From Cohnella sp. GbtcB17 (GTDB lineage Bacteria; Bacillota; Bacilli; Paenibacillales; Paenibacillaceae), in NCBI RefSeq assembly GCF_019091135.1, contig NZ_JAGXJW010000001.1:1-64000 (forward strand): 64,000 nt of DNA, in the 5' to 3' direction. This document shows, one piece after another, positions 7,990-17,214 of the stretch. The notes below the pieces were generated by a model, which did not search any database, was not told the origin of the DNA, and saw only the letters and a program-made list of their open reading frames with translations. Within the stretch, counting starts at the first letter, position 1. Each line of letters starts with the position of its first letter. The translations under genes and the position numbers were made by a program.

Positions 7990-10900
7990 TTACCGCGCCA
8001 CGACGGCCAGCGTCGCGGAGCGCGCCGCAAGGCGCAAGGTCAGCTTGCCGTCCTCGCCGACCGTCTTCGCGCCAGCCGCGGACAGCCGCGTGGCTGCGTC
8101 GAAGCGATACAGCTCGGCGGAGCCGGAGCCAGAGCCTTCGCCGAGTCCGACATTGACTTCGCGGGTGACGGTGTCCTTGTTGAACAGCAGCACGTACAGC
8201 TTGCCGTCCGAGCCGTCGATCGCATAGGAACCGACCGCGTCAGGCAGACTCGATACGGCGCGCACCGAATCGCCGCGAATTTGCGAGCCGTTGCCGTCGT
8301 AGTCGAGGTACAGCTTGAACGCGTCCTCGAGCGGCGAGCCTGCCGGCAGCGTGCCGAAACGGGTGGCAAGGTCGAGTCCCTCGCGCCCGAAGATCGCGAG
8401 CGCCTCCGCCTGCGCGATGCCGGAGCTGATGCCGTTGCCGTTGCCGAAATTGTACTCGGTGAGCGCAAGCTTCGTGCCCGGCAGCCTGCTGTCGATGATT
8501 TCCTTCATGCGCGGGATCAGCCGGATCGGCTCCTGAATCCACGAGTCGTCCACATAATCCGGATCGTACAGCGCCTTCAGACCCTGGAACCGGCGCTTGA
8601 CCGTACCCGGCCCTTCGTCGGCATCCGGCACACCGGCCGATTGCGAATAATAATGGATGTCCAGGTAGTCGACGAGTCGCTGCCCATTATGTTCGGCGGC
8701 ATAGTCGGCGACCTGTTGGAGGTACCATTCCAGGAAAGGCGTATTGCCGTGCGCCGCGCGGTCCGGCCCTTCGGCGCACACGTCGGCGGACGAGTAGAAG
8801 TAGGCGCACCAGCCCCAGGAGGTCGGTCCGAACACTTTGGCCGAAGGATCCTTGGCCTTGATCGCGGCGCCGTACTTTTCCGTGAAATTCCAGATCTCGT
8901 CGTAGGTCGGCGCCGCCGGATGGACGTCGCGATGCGTCGAATTCCAGATTTCCGGCTCGTTGTCGAGCGCGTAGTAGTTGACATTGTTGCCGGTGTCCTT
9001 CAGATGCTGCATCCAGTCGTTGACGAATGTCGGTCCGATCGGCTTGGAGGTGTCCGTCGGATCGTTGCCGGCGACGAACGAACCGTCCTCGCGTACGCCG
9101 TTGCCGGCGTCCTTGACGTCTTGTGCGACGCTTTGCTGGTCGCCGTATTTCTGTACGGAGAAACCGTAGCGGATCTCGCGGTCCTTCGGCGTCCAGCCGA
9201 TCGTCGGGACGGTCAGCAGCACCTTTCCGCCTTGCGCGTTCACGCCGGAGATGAGCTGATCCGTGACGGAGCTGCCCGGCTTCTCGCGCGGGTCGTTTTC
9301 ATACGGATAGTTGATGAAGTACCAGTCGTTCGCGCGGTTGGCGACGTTAAGCTGCCAGTTGTAGCGCGTCGTGTTGTTGCCGCCCCAGCGTTGAACGGGG
9401 AATTGCAGCGTCGACTGCGTCGGGTGCATATCGTCGTAGTTGATGCCGTAAATTTCAGGATTGATCGGCTTGCGGTCCGCGGACGGATCGACGTCGACGC
9501 TCAGCTGCGGCAGCTGCGGTTCGGGCAGCTCGCCCGCGTGCAGGTTGCGCAGCAGCGATACGTCGTCGATATACACGACGGCTTGGTCGCGATCGGTAGC
9601 GGCTTGGAAAATAAGGCCGTCGAAGCTGCCTGCGGACAAGCCGAGGTCGGCCATGCTGACCGTCACTTCGGTCCATTGGCCGGCAGGCAATCCGCCTTCG
9701 GGCAGGTAGTCGTTCAGGTCGACCGCGCCGATGCCGGCGTCGCCGTCGTACGCATGGATGAGCAGCTGCTGCCCGCCGGTCGCACCGCCGTAAATCCAGA
9801 AGCGCAGGCCGTAATACTGCTCGATGTCGAACTTGCCGTCGTGCGACAGCCATACGCCGTCCCAGCCGCTCGGATTGAACTTGATCGACTTGGCGCCGCC
9901 GTGTACCTGCTCGGTATTGGCCAAGTCCTTGTCGTGCCAGCTGTAGTTGCGGAAGCCGTCGGCCAGCGTATCGCCGTAGACCGGCTCGGCGGCCACTTCC
10001 GTCACTTGCACGTAAGCTTCGGTCGAGAACGTCTTGTACGTCGCCGTCACTTTCGCAATTCCTGGCGTCAAGCCCTTGATGGCGCCGCCGTCCAGCTGCA
10101 AGACGTCGGGGCGGTCCACCGTCCAGGTCACGCCTTCGGTCAACGTTTTCGTGTCGCCGCCGGCATAAAAGGCTTCAGCCGCGAGCGCATTGCTTTCGCC
10201 GGGAAGCATCACCGTGCGCGGCTTGTCGATGCGGAGCTCTGCGATCTGCGCCGAAGCGACGAACTTCTTGAGCAGCGCGATATCGTCGAGATAAGCTGCC
10301 GGCTGAACGCCGTCCGTCGCGCCTTGCAGCAGGATGCCGTCGAAGATGGCGCCCGGCAGATGCAGGTCCGTCAGATTGACCGTGACCTCGCTCCACGTTC
10401 CGGCGGCGATGCCGCCCGGCACGAGCGCGTCCAGATCCAGCTCCGCCACCGGCGTGCCGCCCTGCGTCAGCTTCAGGCTGAACTGCTGGCCGCCGGAATC
10501 GCCGCCGTTCACCCACAGGCGCAGCCTATCGTAGGTTCTGGCATTGACCGGGACGCCGCTGTACAGGTACAGTCCCTTGTCGCCGTCCGGCTCCAGCCGG
10601 ATCGAGGACTGTCCGGTGCGGACGGTATCCGTCTCCGCCAGATCGTGCGCGATGCCGCTGTAGTCGGCGAAGGCCCCGCTCAGCGCGTCGGCATAGACGT
10701 AGTCGCCGTCGATCTCTTCGATCGGGCCGGCAGGCGTGCCTTCAACGACGGTTACGTCGATCTGCGCTTCAAAGCCCTCGTAAGAGGCGCGAAGCGTCGT
10801 CGTTCCGGGACGCAGCCCGGAGACGAGGCCGTTCGCTACCGTAGCGATGGAAGCGTCGTCGGTCGACCACGCGACACCGGACGTTACCGGCGCGGACGAG

Positions 10901-11616
10901 CCGTCCGCACGCACGGCGTTCAGTCCGGCAGGGCGAAGGCCGCCCTCGCGGAGCGTCAACATGTTTTGCGAGAAGACGATGCCGGTCACCGCAGCTTGGC
11001 CCGGATCCTCCTCGCCGGGACCGCCGCCCGGCTCCTCGCCCGTTCCAGCGCCTTCGCCCTCGAAGCGCATGTCGTCCAGGTAGAAGGGCTCCTGCTCGCC
11101 GGCTCCCCAGATCCAGATGCCGTCGATGATGCCGCGAACGCCGTAGTCCGCCAGCTTCAACGATACTTTTTTCCATGCGCCGCCGGGAACGCCGTCCGGC
11201 AGCAGCGTCGTAGACGGGATCTCGGCGACCGCCTGTCCGCCCAGCGAGAATATGAGCTTAAACGCCTGTCCGCCGGCCGCGCCGCCGTTCGCCCAGAAGC
11301 TGAACCGGCCGTATTCGTCCGCGTTCATGATCCGGTCCTTGTAAAAGTAAAGCGCCTGCCCCTCGTCCGCGTTCAACTCAATGGCGCGCGTTCCCGAGTG
11401 CACGGTGCCTGTTGCTGCGAGATTGGCTTGCGCCCAGCCGTAATTGGAAAATTCCGCCGACAGCGAATCGTCGTAAACGGTCAATAGGCGCTCCGTATCC
11501 CCGTAAGATTTGGCCGGTCCGACCGCCAGCTGCCCCAGCAGCACGGCGAAAGCCAGGACGGCCGTCAGCGGCTTGCGCCAGGGCAGCTTTTTCCTGTATG
11601 TCGTTTCCATCGTCAA
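7990..11616 (-). CDS. Secreted multimodular GH44 endoglucanase/xyloglucanase
   Basis: 1208 residues. Start is TTG 11616, 7 bases after GGAGG, with an in-frame ATG two codons later. A signal peptide (PLTAVLAFAVLLGQLAVGPA) directs export. Then come three related jelly-roll modules, about residues 43-190, 305-450 and 545-700, each with an SLSAEF/ALSGAF/TLADGF-type opening and a YLDD or YIDD near the end. They are split by two bacterial Ig-like (BIG2) modules at about 209-292 and 453-540. The catalytic GH44 domain (about 706-1115) has Glu887 in ALDNEPEIWNS as the likely acid/base and Glu1054 in LALTEYNFGNGNG as the likely nucleophile, followed by a beta-rich C-terminal domain. GH44 enzymes cut beta-1,4-glucans and xyloglucan. 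The jelly-rolls are presumably carbohydrate-binding, but I cannot name their CBM family. The gene is divergent from a two-component system that may control it. Confidence 0.92.
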   Translation of the reverse strand: MTMETTYRKKLPWRKPLTAVLAFAVLLGQLAVGPAKSYGDTERLLTVYDDSLSAEFSNYGWAQANLAATGTVHSGTRAIELNADEGQALYFYKDRIMNADEYGRFSFWANGGAAGGQAFKLIFSLGGQAVAEIPSTTLLPDGVPGGAWKKVSLKLADYGVRGIIDGIWIWGAGEQEPFYLDDMRFEGEGAGTGEEPGGGPGEEDPGQAAVTGIVFSQNMLTLREGGLRPAGLNAVRADGSSAPVTSGVAWSTDDASIATVANGLVSGLRPGTTTLRASYEGFEAQIDVTVVEGTPAGPIEEIDGDYVYADALSGAFADYSGIAHDLAETDTVRTGQSSIRLEPDGDKGLYLYSGVPVNARTYDRLRLWVNGGDSGGQQFSLKLTQGGTPVAELDLDALVPGGIAAGTWSEVTVNLTDLHLPGAIFDGILLQGATDGVQPAAYLDDIALLKKFVASAQIAELRIDKPRTVMLPGESNALAAEAFYAGGDTKTLTEGVTWTVDRPDVLQLDGGAIKGLTPGIAKVTATYKTFSTEAYVQVTEVAAEPVYGDTLADGFRNYSWHDKDLANTEQVHGGAKSIKFNPSGWDGVWLSHDGKFDIEQYYGLRFWIYGGATGGQQLLIHAYDGDAGIGAVDLNDYLPEGGLPAGQWTEVTVSMADLGLSAGSFDGLIFQAATDRDQAVVYIDDVSLLRNLHAGELPEPQLPQLSVDVDPSADRKPINPEIYGINYDDMHPTQSTLQFPVQRWGGNNTTRYNWQLNVANRANDWYFINYPYENDPREKPGSSVTDQLISGVNAQGGKVLLTVPTIGWTPKDREIRYGFSVQKYGDQQSVAQDVKDAGNGVREDGSFVAGNDPTDTSKPIGPTFVNDWMQHLKDTGNNVNYYALDNEPEIWNSTHRDVHPAAPTYDEIWNFTEKYGAAIKAKDPSAKVFGPTSWGWCAYFYSSADVCAEGPDRAAHGNTPFLEWYLQQVADYAAEHNGQRLVDYLDIHYYSQSAGVPDADEGPGTVKRRFQGLKALYDPDYVDDSWIQEPIRLIPRMKEIIDSRLPGTKLALTEYNFGNGNGISSGIAQAEALAIFGREGLDLATRFGTLPAGSPLEDAFKLYLDYDGNGSQIRGDSVRAVSSLPDAVGSYAIDGSDGKLYVLLFNKDTVTREVNVGLGEGSGSGSAELYRFDAATRLSAAGAKTVGEDGKLTLRLAARSATLAVVAR

Positions 11617-11683
11617 TGCTTTTCCTCCCCGAATCTCTTGATCGATCCATACCAGCTTAATGAAGGCGGCCGTAATCCCGCCA

Positions 11684-11777
11684 GTGACGGACTGTCACGA
11701 CAATCGGTCATCGCCGTCATATGACATGGACCATTAGGCCTATGACGCGCGCGCGGCAGTCATATATCGGTCACTGC
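11684..11777. promoter_or_regulatory. Cluster of palindromes between GH44 and the two-component system
   Basis: Three inverted repeats lie in the 248-base divergent gap: GTGAC-5-GTCAC at 11684-11698, the perfect GTCATATGAC at 11716-11725, and GCAGT-12-ACTGC at 11756-11777. Two share an AGTGAC half. Their place between the two gene starts suits a response-regulator binding region, but the binding protein is inferred. Confidence 0.4.
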
Positions 11778-11864
11778 TTTGTCCGCAGCCCTATTCGCTC
11801 GCCGGAGCGTCTGCTAGAATCAGGGGAGAAACGGGGAGCGTACCCGGAGAACGGGGGCATACAA

Positions 11865-12527
11865 ATGGTCCGAATCGTCATCGCGGACGATCAACGGCTG
11901 ATGCGCGAGGGCCTGCAGACGATCCTGCAGCTGGAGGACGACATGGAGGTCGTCTGCACGGCGGAGAACGGAAAAGAAGCCTACGAAGCAGCGGGCATCC
12001 ATCGGCCGCATATCGTGTTGATGGACATCAAAATGCCGATCATGGACGGCATAGAGTCAATGAAGTTGATCAAGCGGGATTATCCCAAGACGGTCGTGCT
12101 CATCCTCACGACGTTCGCGGAAGACAAATATATCGTAGGCGCGATGGCCGGGGGCGCGGACGGCTTCCTGCTGAAGGACATCGCCGCCGAACGCGTCGTC
12201 CAGACGGTGCGGGAAGCGATGGAGGGCGAGCTGATGCTTCCTCCCGCGATCGCGGCCAAGCTTGCCTCCAGGATTACGGCGAACGATTCGTACGACTTCG
12301 ACGAAGCCAAGCTGCTAGAGCTGGGACTCTACTTTACGGAGCGGGAGCGCAAAATCATCCTGCTGCTGATCGAAGGCTACTCGAACAAGCAGATCGCGGT
12401 CACGCTGTTTATGAGCGAGGGCACGGTGCGGAATTACGTTAGCGTCATCTACGGCAAGATCGGCACCAACGACCGGCGCGCGGCCGTCGGGATCATGAAG
12501 GAGTTGCTGCAAAGTGAATACCGTTAA
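11865..12527 (+). CDS. NarL/FixJ-family response regulator
   Basis: 220 residues from ATG 11865; the open frame upstream lacks a ribosome site and family similarity. Receiver domain at 1-120 with acidic pocket ADD at 8-9, phospho-acceptor Asp54 (VLMDIKMP), Thr in ILTTFAED and Lys in LLKDIAAE. The C-terminal LuxR-type helix-turn-helix (about 155-215) contains LLLIEGYSNKQIAVTLF and SEGTVRNYVSVIYGKIG. It overlaps the kinase gene by 14 bases, so the two form a pair. Candidate target is the divergent GH44 gene through the palindromes at 11684-11777. Confidence 0.9.
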   Translation: MVRIVIADDQRLMREGLQTILQLEDDMEVVCTAENGKEAYEAAGIHRPHIVLMDIKMPIMDGIESMKLIKRDYPKTVVLILTTFAEDKYIVGAMAGGADGFLLKDIAAERVVQTVREAMEGELMLPPAIAAKLASRITANDSYDFDEAKLLELGLYFTERERKIILLLIEGYSNKQIAVTLFMSEGTVRNYVSVIYGKIGTNDRRAAVGIMKELLQSEYR

Positions 12528-15500
12528 GGCGCCTCTTCCTTTTTTGTGGAGAAGTTTGGTTTTGATCGCCATATGCCTGATGACGGTGCTGCTGCCGGCG
12601 AGCCTCAAAGGGCCGCACGGCCAGGCCGGCGGCGAGTATTTAATCACTTACCTCGGCAAGTGGAAGGTGCTATGGGGCGAGCGGAAAGGGGACAGTTCCG
12701 ACCGTTGGCTGCCGTTTGACGACAAGGCAAAGGAACGGCTGAAAACGTATCGAGGCGTATTTTGGCTGGTAAAAGAGATGCCCAAGCTCGAGACTGCCGA
12801 CCCCAATCTGCTTCTGATGTATGGCAAGTCTTTTGAAGTGTATGAGAACGACAAGCTCCTGCTTCGGTACAATATGGACAATCCCGATCCGTATCTGAAT
12901 CCTTATTTGACCTATCAAGTCGTCAAGCTGACGCCCGGCAGCCAGCCTCGCGAATTGGCGCTTAAAATGGTCTGGGATCGACATGCGATGCCGCAAAACT
13001 GGAACGTTATCGGAAATCGTTATTTGATAGACCGTCTTACTGTGCAAAACGATTGGGTGCCCGCCGTATTCTCAATCATATTCGCGGGCGCTTCCGCCGC
13101 GGCATTTATGATATTCGTCAGAAGACGGCAGGAGAGACTGTATCTTTGGTTCGCGTTGATTACAGGCTGCGCGGGCATCGGTTTTTTTTCCATGATTGTG
13201 TCCACGCACCTGTTTTTGGACTTGCCCGTCGCTCATCTTCAATATTTCCGCGATCTTTTATTTCCGTTCGCGATGTTCGGACTGGTCGGCTTTATCGGCA
13301 ATGTGCTACATGGCCGTTACCGGAGATTTTACCGATGGATGGGAGCGGCGGTATTGGGGTATACGGCCGTCGCCGCCGTGTCTTCGCTCGTTTCTCCTTA
13401 TTTTTATAGCAAGCTGACCTTGGAATGGGCCATCCTCCCGTTTTCAGTTGTTTTTCTTCTGATGAGTTACACGGTACTGCGAAGCAGAGCCTCGCTCGTG
13501 CTGCGGAGCAACGCGGAATTCAAGTGGCTGCTGCTCGGCTACGGCGTTCTTATATTTGGCGCTTGCTTGCATTTGATCAATATTTCGGCCGATACCTTAT
13601 TCGGAATCGATCTGGAACGCATGATGCCGATGTGGACGTTTCTACTCGTTCTGTACGGTCTTCAGCTTAGCCTGCTGATCTTCGCAGGCTGCCTGGGGAT
13701 GATCGTCCTCGGCCGCTTTTCGGAAGTCTATCGGACCTTGCAGCACAATGCGGCGGAACTGGAGACGGCGAACCGGGAACTGGGGACCTTGTCGAGATTA
13801 AAGGATGATTTTCTGAGCCATACCTCCCACGAATTGCGTACGCCGCTGCACGGCATCGCAGGCTTGGCGGATGCGTTGATGGACGGTGCTGCAGGTCCGG
13901 TGGGCGGCGAGATGCAGCGTAACTTGCAGCTCATCCGGACCAGCGCGGATCGACTGCTGAACCTGGTCAACGATATTCTGGACATGGACCGGCTTAGACA
14001 CGGGGATATCAAATTAAAGCTGGCGGAAGTCGATGCGCTGGGAGCGTGCGAGACTGTTGCGGCTGCGCTCGCCCCGCTCGCGAAACGCAAAGGGCTGGAG
14101 CTTTTGGTGGAGAGGCCCGATATCGAAACGGACAGCAAGCGGCTGACCGTCATCGCAGATTCGGCCAGGCTCGAGCAAATCTTGTACAATCTGATCGGAA
14201 ACGCGATACGATACACCGAATCGGGGCAGGTCCTGGTGTCCGCTGTGCGTGAAGGGGCGGGCATCCGAATCGTCGTAGCTGACAGTGGCTCGGGCATTTC
14301 GTCGGAGCGTCTGGAGATGCTGTTCGAGCCGTTCGGGGCCGCAGCATCGGATTATGGGGGCGGAATGGGGCTCGGCCTCCCAATCACCAACCGTCTGGTC
14401 CGGCTGCATGGCGGGGAGCTCACGATCCATTCGAAGCTTGGTAAAGGGACGACGGCTTCGTTCAAGCTGCCATCTGCATCAGGACGAGAGGCGACAGCGG
14501 AGACCGGCTTCGACGACACCGGTCCGCGAAGCGATGATGACGCTGGCGGAGAAGTCGCCGCGGCAATCGGAAGAAACGATACGATCAAGGCCGATGATGA
14601 CGGATTTCAGGAGGAACCGGTGTTCCCGGTGCTGCCATCGGACCTGGGGAGCTACGGGAAGCTGAGTGCGGGAGAATGGCCGGTGAGTTCCAGGGCGGGC
14701 GAAGAGCGCCGTCCATTGATCCTGATCGCGGACGATCAACCGGTTAATCTGGAGGTACTGAGGCATTATCTGCGTCGAAGCGGCTATCGGCTCATCGAGG
14801 CGGCAAATGGTGCGGAAGCAGCTGCCTGGCTGGAACATAACGGGAAGCCGGACTTGATGCTGCTGGACGTCATGATGCCTGGCAAGACCGGCTACGAAGT
14901 ATGCCGTCTCGCGCGCGAGCGGTGGTCGGCCAGCGAGCTGCCGATCATCCTGCTGTCCGCGCAGAACCGGTTGGACCGGCTGACGCTCGGCTTCGATTCA
15001 GGCGCGAACGATTATCTGACCAAGCCGTTCTCTCAAGGCGAACTGCTCGCTAGAGTGGATATTCAGCTCAAGCTGGCGCAATTCCATCTGTCGCTCGAGG
15101 AGCTCGTGCGCAGGCGGACCGAGGAGCTTGAAGAAGCGAACCGCCACCTGGCCGGATCGGTCAAGGAGACGGCCGAGGCGTTGGCGGAAGTGTCGGTGCT
15201 CGAAGAGCGCAGCCGGATCGCGCACGACATGCACGATCTGGTCGGGCATTCTTTAACGGCGGCGATCGTGCAGATTGAAGCGGCCAAGAAACTTTCGGGC
15301 CGCGATCTGCCTCGTTCCGTAGAGCGAATGAACGCAGCCGGCGAGATGATTCGCAAAGGCTTGAACGACGTGAGGCGAACAGTGAGGATGCTGAAGGACG
15401 ACGAGGCGGGGTTCGATCTGCAGGAAGCGCTGAGGGAGCTGATTCGGGACAGCACGAGCCAGGCGGACGTTTTGTTCGAATATCGGCCCGACCCGCTGCC

Positions 15501-15825
15501 GTCGATGGGGGCACTCGCACAGAAGGTCGTGTACCACGCCTTGATGGAAGGCATTACAAACGGTTTGCGTCATGGCCGGTGCGGTCGTTTCCGGTTTATT
15601 CTAGCGGAGGAGGGTAACTGGGTGAGATTCGAGCTCGCCAGCGACGGCCAGCCTTATGGTGCCTCGAAGCCAGGCTTCGGGCTCAGCGCCATGATGGAGC
15701 GCGTCCACCTGCTTGGCGGCACAGTGACGATCGGAGAGGCCGAGCCTGGCGTCGGCTGCAGGCTGGTCATCATGCTGCCGCTGGAGAAAACCGGCGGCGC
15801 AAGGAGACCGGATTTACCCGCGTAA
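12514..15825 (+). CDS. Giant hybrid sensor kinase with two kinase cores
   Basis: 1103 residues from GTG 12514 (AAGGAG upstream). Order: one N-terminal membrane segment; an extracellular beta-rich region (about 35-180); about seven membrane segments (184-405), as in 7TMR-DISM sensors; HisKA with phospho-acceptor His439 (SHTSHELRTPLHG); HATPase (N-box YNLIGNAIRY, G-box GGGMGLGLPI); a 70-residue acidic linker; a receiver domain (about 734-850) with Asp785 (LLDVMMPGKTGYEV); a coiled coil; a second, NarX/DesK-type kinase core with HisKA_3 (RIAHDMHDLVGHSL, His907); and a second HATPase (about 1004-1095). The second core is the kind that normally phosphorylates NarL-type regulators such as its neighbour, so phosphate from the first core probably gates it through the internal receiver. 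The ligand is unknown; the GH44 neighbour suggests a glucan-related signal. Confidence 0.9.
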   Translation: MNTVKAPLPFLWRSLVLIAICLMTVLLPASLKGPHGQAGGEYLITYLGKWKVLWGERKGDSSDRWLPFDDKAKERLKTYRGVFWLVKEMPKLETADPNLLLMYGKSFEVYENDKLLLRYNMDNPDPYLNPYLTYQVVKLTPGSQPRELALKMVWDRHAMPQNWNVIGNRYLIDRLTVQNDWVPAVFSIIFAGASAAAFMIFVRRRQERLYLWFALITGCAGIGFFSMIVSTHLFLDLPVAHLQYFRDLLFPFAMFGLVGFIGNVLHGRYRRFYRWMGAAVLGYTAVAAVSSLVSPYFYSKLTLEWAILPFSVVFLLMSYTVLRSRASLVLRSNAEFKWLLLGYGVLIFGACLHLINISADTLFGIDLERMMPMWTFLLVLYGLQLSLLIFAGCLGMIVLGRFSEVYRTLQHNAAELETANRELGTLSRLKDDFLSHTSHELRTPLHGIAGLADALMDGAAGPVGGEMQRNLQLIRTSADRLLNLVNDILDMDRLRHGDIKLKLAEVDALGACETVAAALAPLAKRKGLELLVERPDIETDSKRLTVIADSARLEQILYNLIGNAIRYTESGQVLVSAVREGAGIRIVVADSGSGISSERLEMLFEPFGAAASDYGGGMGLGLPITNRLVRLHGGELTIHSKLGKGTTASFKLPSASGREATAETGFDDTGPRSDDDAGGEVAAAIGRNDTIKADDDGFQEEPVFPVLPSDLGSYGKLSAGEWPVSSRAGEERRPLILIADDQPVNLEVLRHYLRRSGYRLIEAANGAEAAAWLEHNGKPDLMLLDVMMPGKTGYEVCRLARERWSASELPIILLSAQNRLDRLTLGFDSGANDYLTKPFSQGELLARVDIQLKLAQFHLSLEELVRRRTEELEEANRHLAGSVKETAEALAEVSVLEERSRIAHDMHDLVGHSLTAAIVQIEAAKKLSGRDLPRSVERMNAAGEMIRKGLNDVRRTVRMLKDDEAGFDLQEALRELIRDSTSQADVLFEYRPDPLPSMGALAQKVVYHALMEGITNGLRHGRCGRFRFILAEEGNWVRFELASDGQPYGASKPGFGLSAMMERVHLLGGTVTIGEAEPGVGCRLVIMLPLEKTGGARRPDLPA

Positions 15826-15886
15826 GTTTTGTACGGAGTGTATTCCAGAAATTGGATTATCCTATCCAAAGAACAACCGCTTCTTC

Positions 15887-17107
15887 CCGTTTTAACAGTA
15901 TCCCCTTCGCTCAGGAAAGGTACGAAGGTGGGCGCGTGTAGATAAACCGACTTGATCATGGAAGATAGATGCGTGGGAACGTGTAGAAAAAACAGGTTAT
16001 CCGGTATATCGCTGGCGGCGCGCCGGGCGTCTGTACGCCCAAGGGATCGGTCTGATGCCGGAGCGAGTGCCGACCAGTCGACGATAGGTTATAGTCTCGG
16101 TTGTGCCACAGCAGGAGATAAGCTCAGCCAGCATGTCGTTGCGACGAAGGAGACGGCGGAAGCAGAATTCGTTCAGGTAGGCCTGCAGATGCTTGGGGCC
16201 GATCCCGCCGAATGTCCATGTCAGCCAGCGTACAGCCTCGCGCCAGGCGACATGCAGCGCGGTCTGGCCGCGGTGGCCGCGCTCGAGCCGTTCCGCACGT
16301 TCGTGCGCCGCCCCGTGGGCGACATGCTTCTGTACAAAACGTTCCACTGTCTCCTCGCTGTCCGCGCTATGCCTGGTCGCATCATCGCTTTCGGGCCCGT
16401 CGCCCGCTTTCATTTTCAGATAAACGATATCTCCTGCGCCATTGACAGAGGCACCGACTACGATCGGCTGCGGTTTGAGCGCTTCCTGCATCAGGAGACT
16501 GCCGAGATAGCGATGGTACTCATAACCGTAATATTCGTCCAGCAGCTGCAGATCGCCGTCGAGCGGCCGTTCGAGATCCCGTACGCCGATGGCATGGCGG
16601 AGCTTATGGTTCATGAGCCAAGCTGTCTTATAGGTAACGCCGATCAGCTCTGCGAGCCGCCGGGCGCTGATTCCTAGCTGCATCAAAAACATTGCCTGAA
16701 ACCACTTCATCAAGGGCGTGCGCGAGCCTTCAAGCACCGTACCCGCCGTAAGCGAGGTCTGATGCGCGCAGGAACGGCACTCCAACAGGGGGCGCTGGCG
16801 GGTCGTTATTTGGTAATATTGCGAATGCCCGCAGCGGGGGCAACGGAAGCCGGTCGGCCACTTGGCGGCAAACAGGGCATGCTCGCAATCTTCTTGGCTG
16901 AAGTCGGGCAAGACATCCTGAATCGGGTAGCGGCTGGGCATTGCAATCCCTCCGTTAAGAACGTTTGTTCCCATTTTAACAGAATGTGGATGGAAATGCG
17001 ACAACTTTTTTTGAGAAAATAGAGGATATTGGCGGCGCTGTGCGGGACTGAGGGGGCGGGTGCAGCATTCAACATGTTCCTGATCGAAGGGGATATTGTT
17101 AAAACGG
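15887..17107. mobile_element. IS1595-type insertion sequence
   Basis: About 1.22 kb bounded by inverted repeats: CCGTTTTAACAGTATCCCCT at 15887 and its near-identical reverse complement ending at 17107 (one mismatch in 23, AG versus AA after CCGTTTTAAC). A single transposase gene fills most of it on the minus strand. No 8-bp target duplication is visible (GCTTCTTC left, ACGGAGAT right), so the insertion is old or the true ends are slightly different. It lies after the hybrid kinase stop and breaks no gene. Confidence 0.72.
15997..16941 (-). CDS. IS1595-family transposase, probably degenerate
   Basis: 314 residues from ATG 16941, with GGAGGG 6 bases upstream; the frame opens further upstream without a ribosome site. 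The N-terminus has the zinc-ribbon typical of the family (CPRCGHSQYY, CRSCAHQT), then an HTH-like part, then the DDE domain: the first acid is in LLDEYYGYEYHRYLGS, and the end part shows RWLTWTFGGIGPKHLQAYL and NEFCF. In relatives a second catalytic Asp (in a TD motif) stands before the His-rich segment; here that stretch reads HVAHGAAHERAERLERG and no such Asp is evident. The copy may therefore be inactive. Confidence 0.8.
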   Translation of the reverse strand: MPSRYPIQDVLPDFSQEDCEHALFAAKWPTGFRCPRCGHSQYYQITTRQRPLLECRSCAHQTSLTAGTVLEGSRTPLMKWFQAMFLMQLGISARRLAELIGVTYKTAWLMNHKLRHAIGVRDLERPLDGDLQLLDEYYGYEYHRYLGSLLMQEALKPQPIVVGASVNGAGDIVYLKMKAGDGPESDDATRHSADSEETVERFVQKHVAHGAAHERAERLERGHRGQTALHVAWREAVRWLTWTFGGIGPKHLQAYLNEFCFRRLLRRNDMLAELISCCGTTETITYRRLVGTRSGIRPIPWAYRRPARRQRYTG

Positions 17108-17162
17108 ACGGAGATACATAGTGTATAGGCGAAGGGTTGTATAATTATGGAATCTGGGAAAG

Positions 17163-17200
17163 TAAAAAGGCGGGTCGGTTGCCAATTGAACCGTCCCGCC
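17163..17200 (-). terminator. Intrinsic terminator (minus strand)
   Basis: Read on the minus strand, GGCGGGACGGTT and AACCGACCCGCC (11 of 12 pairs) form a stem with an 8-base loop, followed by TTTTT. It lies 15 bases after the stop of the gene at 17215. Confidence 0.75.
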
Positions 17201-17214
17201 CGTCCTGTCTCCGT

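Noticed and set aside
8281-11487. 1068-codon open frame on the plus strand opposite the GH44 gene
   Set aside because: It mirrors the GH44 coding frame, is Arg/Ala/Val-rich with no domain or ribosome site, and is a by-product of high third-position GC on the other strand.
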